Shown here piece by piece: positions 5,557-5,910 of a DNA stretch of 5,910 nucleotides. The notes beneath the pieces are model-generated. The model did not search any database and was not told the DNA's origin. It saw only the letters and a program-made list of their open reading frames with translations. The first letter of the stretch is position 1, and each line of letters opens with the position of its first letter. Source of the DNA: Chloroflexota bacterium (GTDB lineage Bacteria; Chloroflexota; Dehalococcoidia; SHYM01); assembly GCA_016199375.1 (NCBI GenBank), contig JACQGV010000043.1, positions 1 to 5,910 on the forward strand. Direction: 5' to 3'. A program made the translations under genes and the position numbers.

Positions 5557-5910
5557 GCGCGCGCCAGGGCGCGCTGCGCCAGCACCTCCGTGAGGTGCAG
5601 CCGGAACTCCGCTGAGGCGTGGAGGTCGGAGAGGGCCTCTGCGCCGATGGCGCCGGGGGCGCGCGCCGCCGCTGCGGTGATTTTCTCGGGCGTCGGCTCC
5701 TTGCCTAGCAGCGTCGCCTCGGCCCGGGCGGCCCGCACCGCCTTGGGCCCAGCGCCCGTGATGCCGATGGCCACCTGAGAGCAGCGGCCCCGACGGTCCA
5801 GCGTCACCAGGGCCGCCACGCCGACCACGGCGAAGCGGGAGGCCTTGTTGGCGAACTTCTCGTAGGCGGCCCCTGATCCCTGTTTCAGAACGGGCACCGC
5901 TATCTCTGCC
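5532..5910 (-). CDS. Xanthine/CO dehydrogenase family FAD-binding subunit, C-terminal part (partial)
   Basis: Read leftward from the window edge, the frame is open at 5910 and ends with TGA at 5534-5532, giving 125 residues. YEKFANKASRFAVVGVAALV, starting about 12 residues from the edge, is characteristic of the C-terminal domain of the medium FAD subunit of molybdenum hydroxylases (CO_deh_flav_C, as in CoxM/CutM). The segment ending in HASAEFRLHLTEVLAQRALA matches its final helices. In the complete enzyme this subunit passes electrons between the [2Fe-2S] subunit and FAD. Full-length subunits are about 280-300 residues, so the N-terminal FAD domain lies beyond the window. A GTG at 5897 is internal to the domain, not a real start. 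CO, xanthine or another aldehyde/heterocycle could be the substrate of the holoenzyme. This fragment cannot tell. It converges on corA. Confidence 0.85.
   Translation of the reverse strand, partial: AEIAVPVLKQGSGAAYEKFANKASRFAVVGVAALVTLDRRGRCSQVAIGITGAGPKAVRAARAEATLLGKEPTPEKITAAAARAPGAIGAEALSDLHASAEFRLHLTEVLAQRALARAVARAQRA

Noticed and set aside
1..5910. CRISPR array, tRNA, insertion sequence or phage module
   Set aside because: I saw no regularly spaced repeats, cloverleaf, transposase or terminal inverted repeats. Gaps are short and the genes are housekeeping-like.

Overview
The window is GC-rich (70-77% G+C in 60-base lines I counted inside moxR and corA), densely coded and bacterial. It holds ordinary chromosomal genes with small gaps. 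The gene mix (a DUF6282-type hydrolase, a molybdenum hydroxylase FAD subunit, a CorA channel, an EntS-like MFS exporter) and the base composition would fit Chloroflexota or an actinobacterium-like lineage. That is a guess, because no rRNA, tRNA or other phylogenetic marker is present.

Layout. Bases 1-40 carry the last 12 codons of an upstream gene, possibly a D-2-hydroxyacid dehydrogenase, whose TGA overlaps the ATG of the next gene (ATGA). Bases 37-981 encode a DUF6282-type metal-dependent hydrolase of the amidohydrolase fold. Five bases later, 987-1637 encodes a compact AlkA-type 3-methyladenine DNA glycosylase. These three look like one + strand transcript, closed by a strong stem-loop 3 nt after the glycosylase stop. 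Bases 1709-2734 encode a MoxR-family AAA+ ATPase without its usual DUF58 partner downstream. Bases 2846-4330 encode a 12-helix MFS exporter with visibly lower G+C and relaxed codon use. Bases 4474-5448 encode a CorA-type divalent metal channel. The right edge (5910-5532, - strand) holds the C-terminal 125 residues of an FAD-binding (CoxM-like) subunit of a molybdenum hydroxylase, converging on corA.

How they fit together. Apart from the probable hydroxyacid dehydrogenase/DUF6282/glycosylase operon, the genes look like neighbours rather than parts of one pathway. I see no CRISPR array, transposase, tRNA, phage module or clear novel system. The points worth a second look are the loss of both acidic residues in the CorA entrance loop, the orphan moxR beside a compositionally different MFS gene, repeated stem-loops without U-tracts after + strand genes, and a small imperfect duplication at the 3' end of the coxM-like gene.
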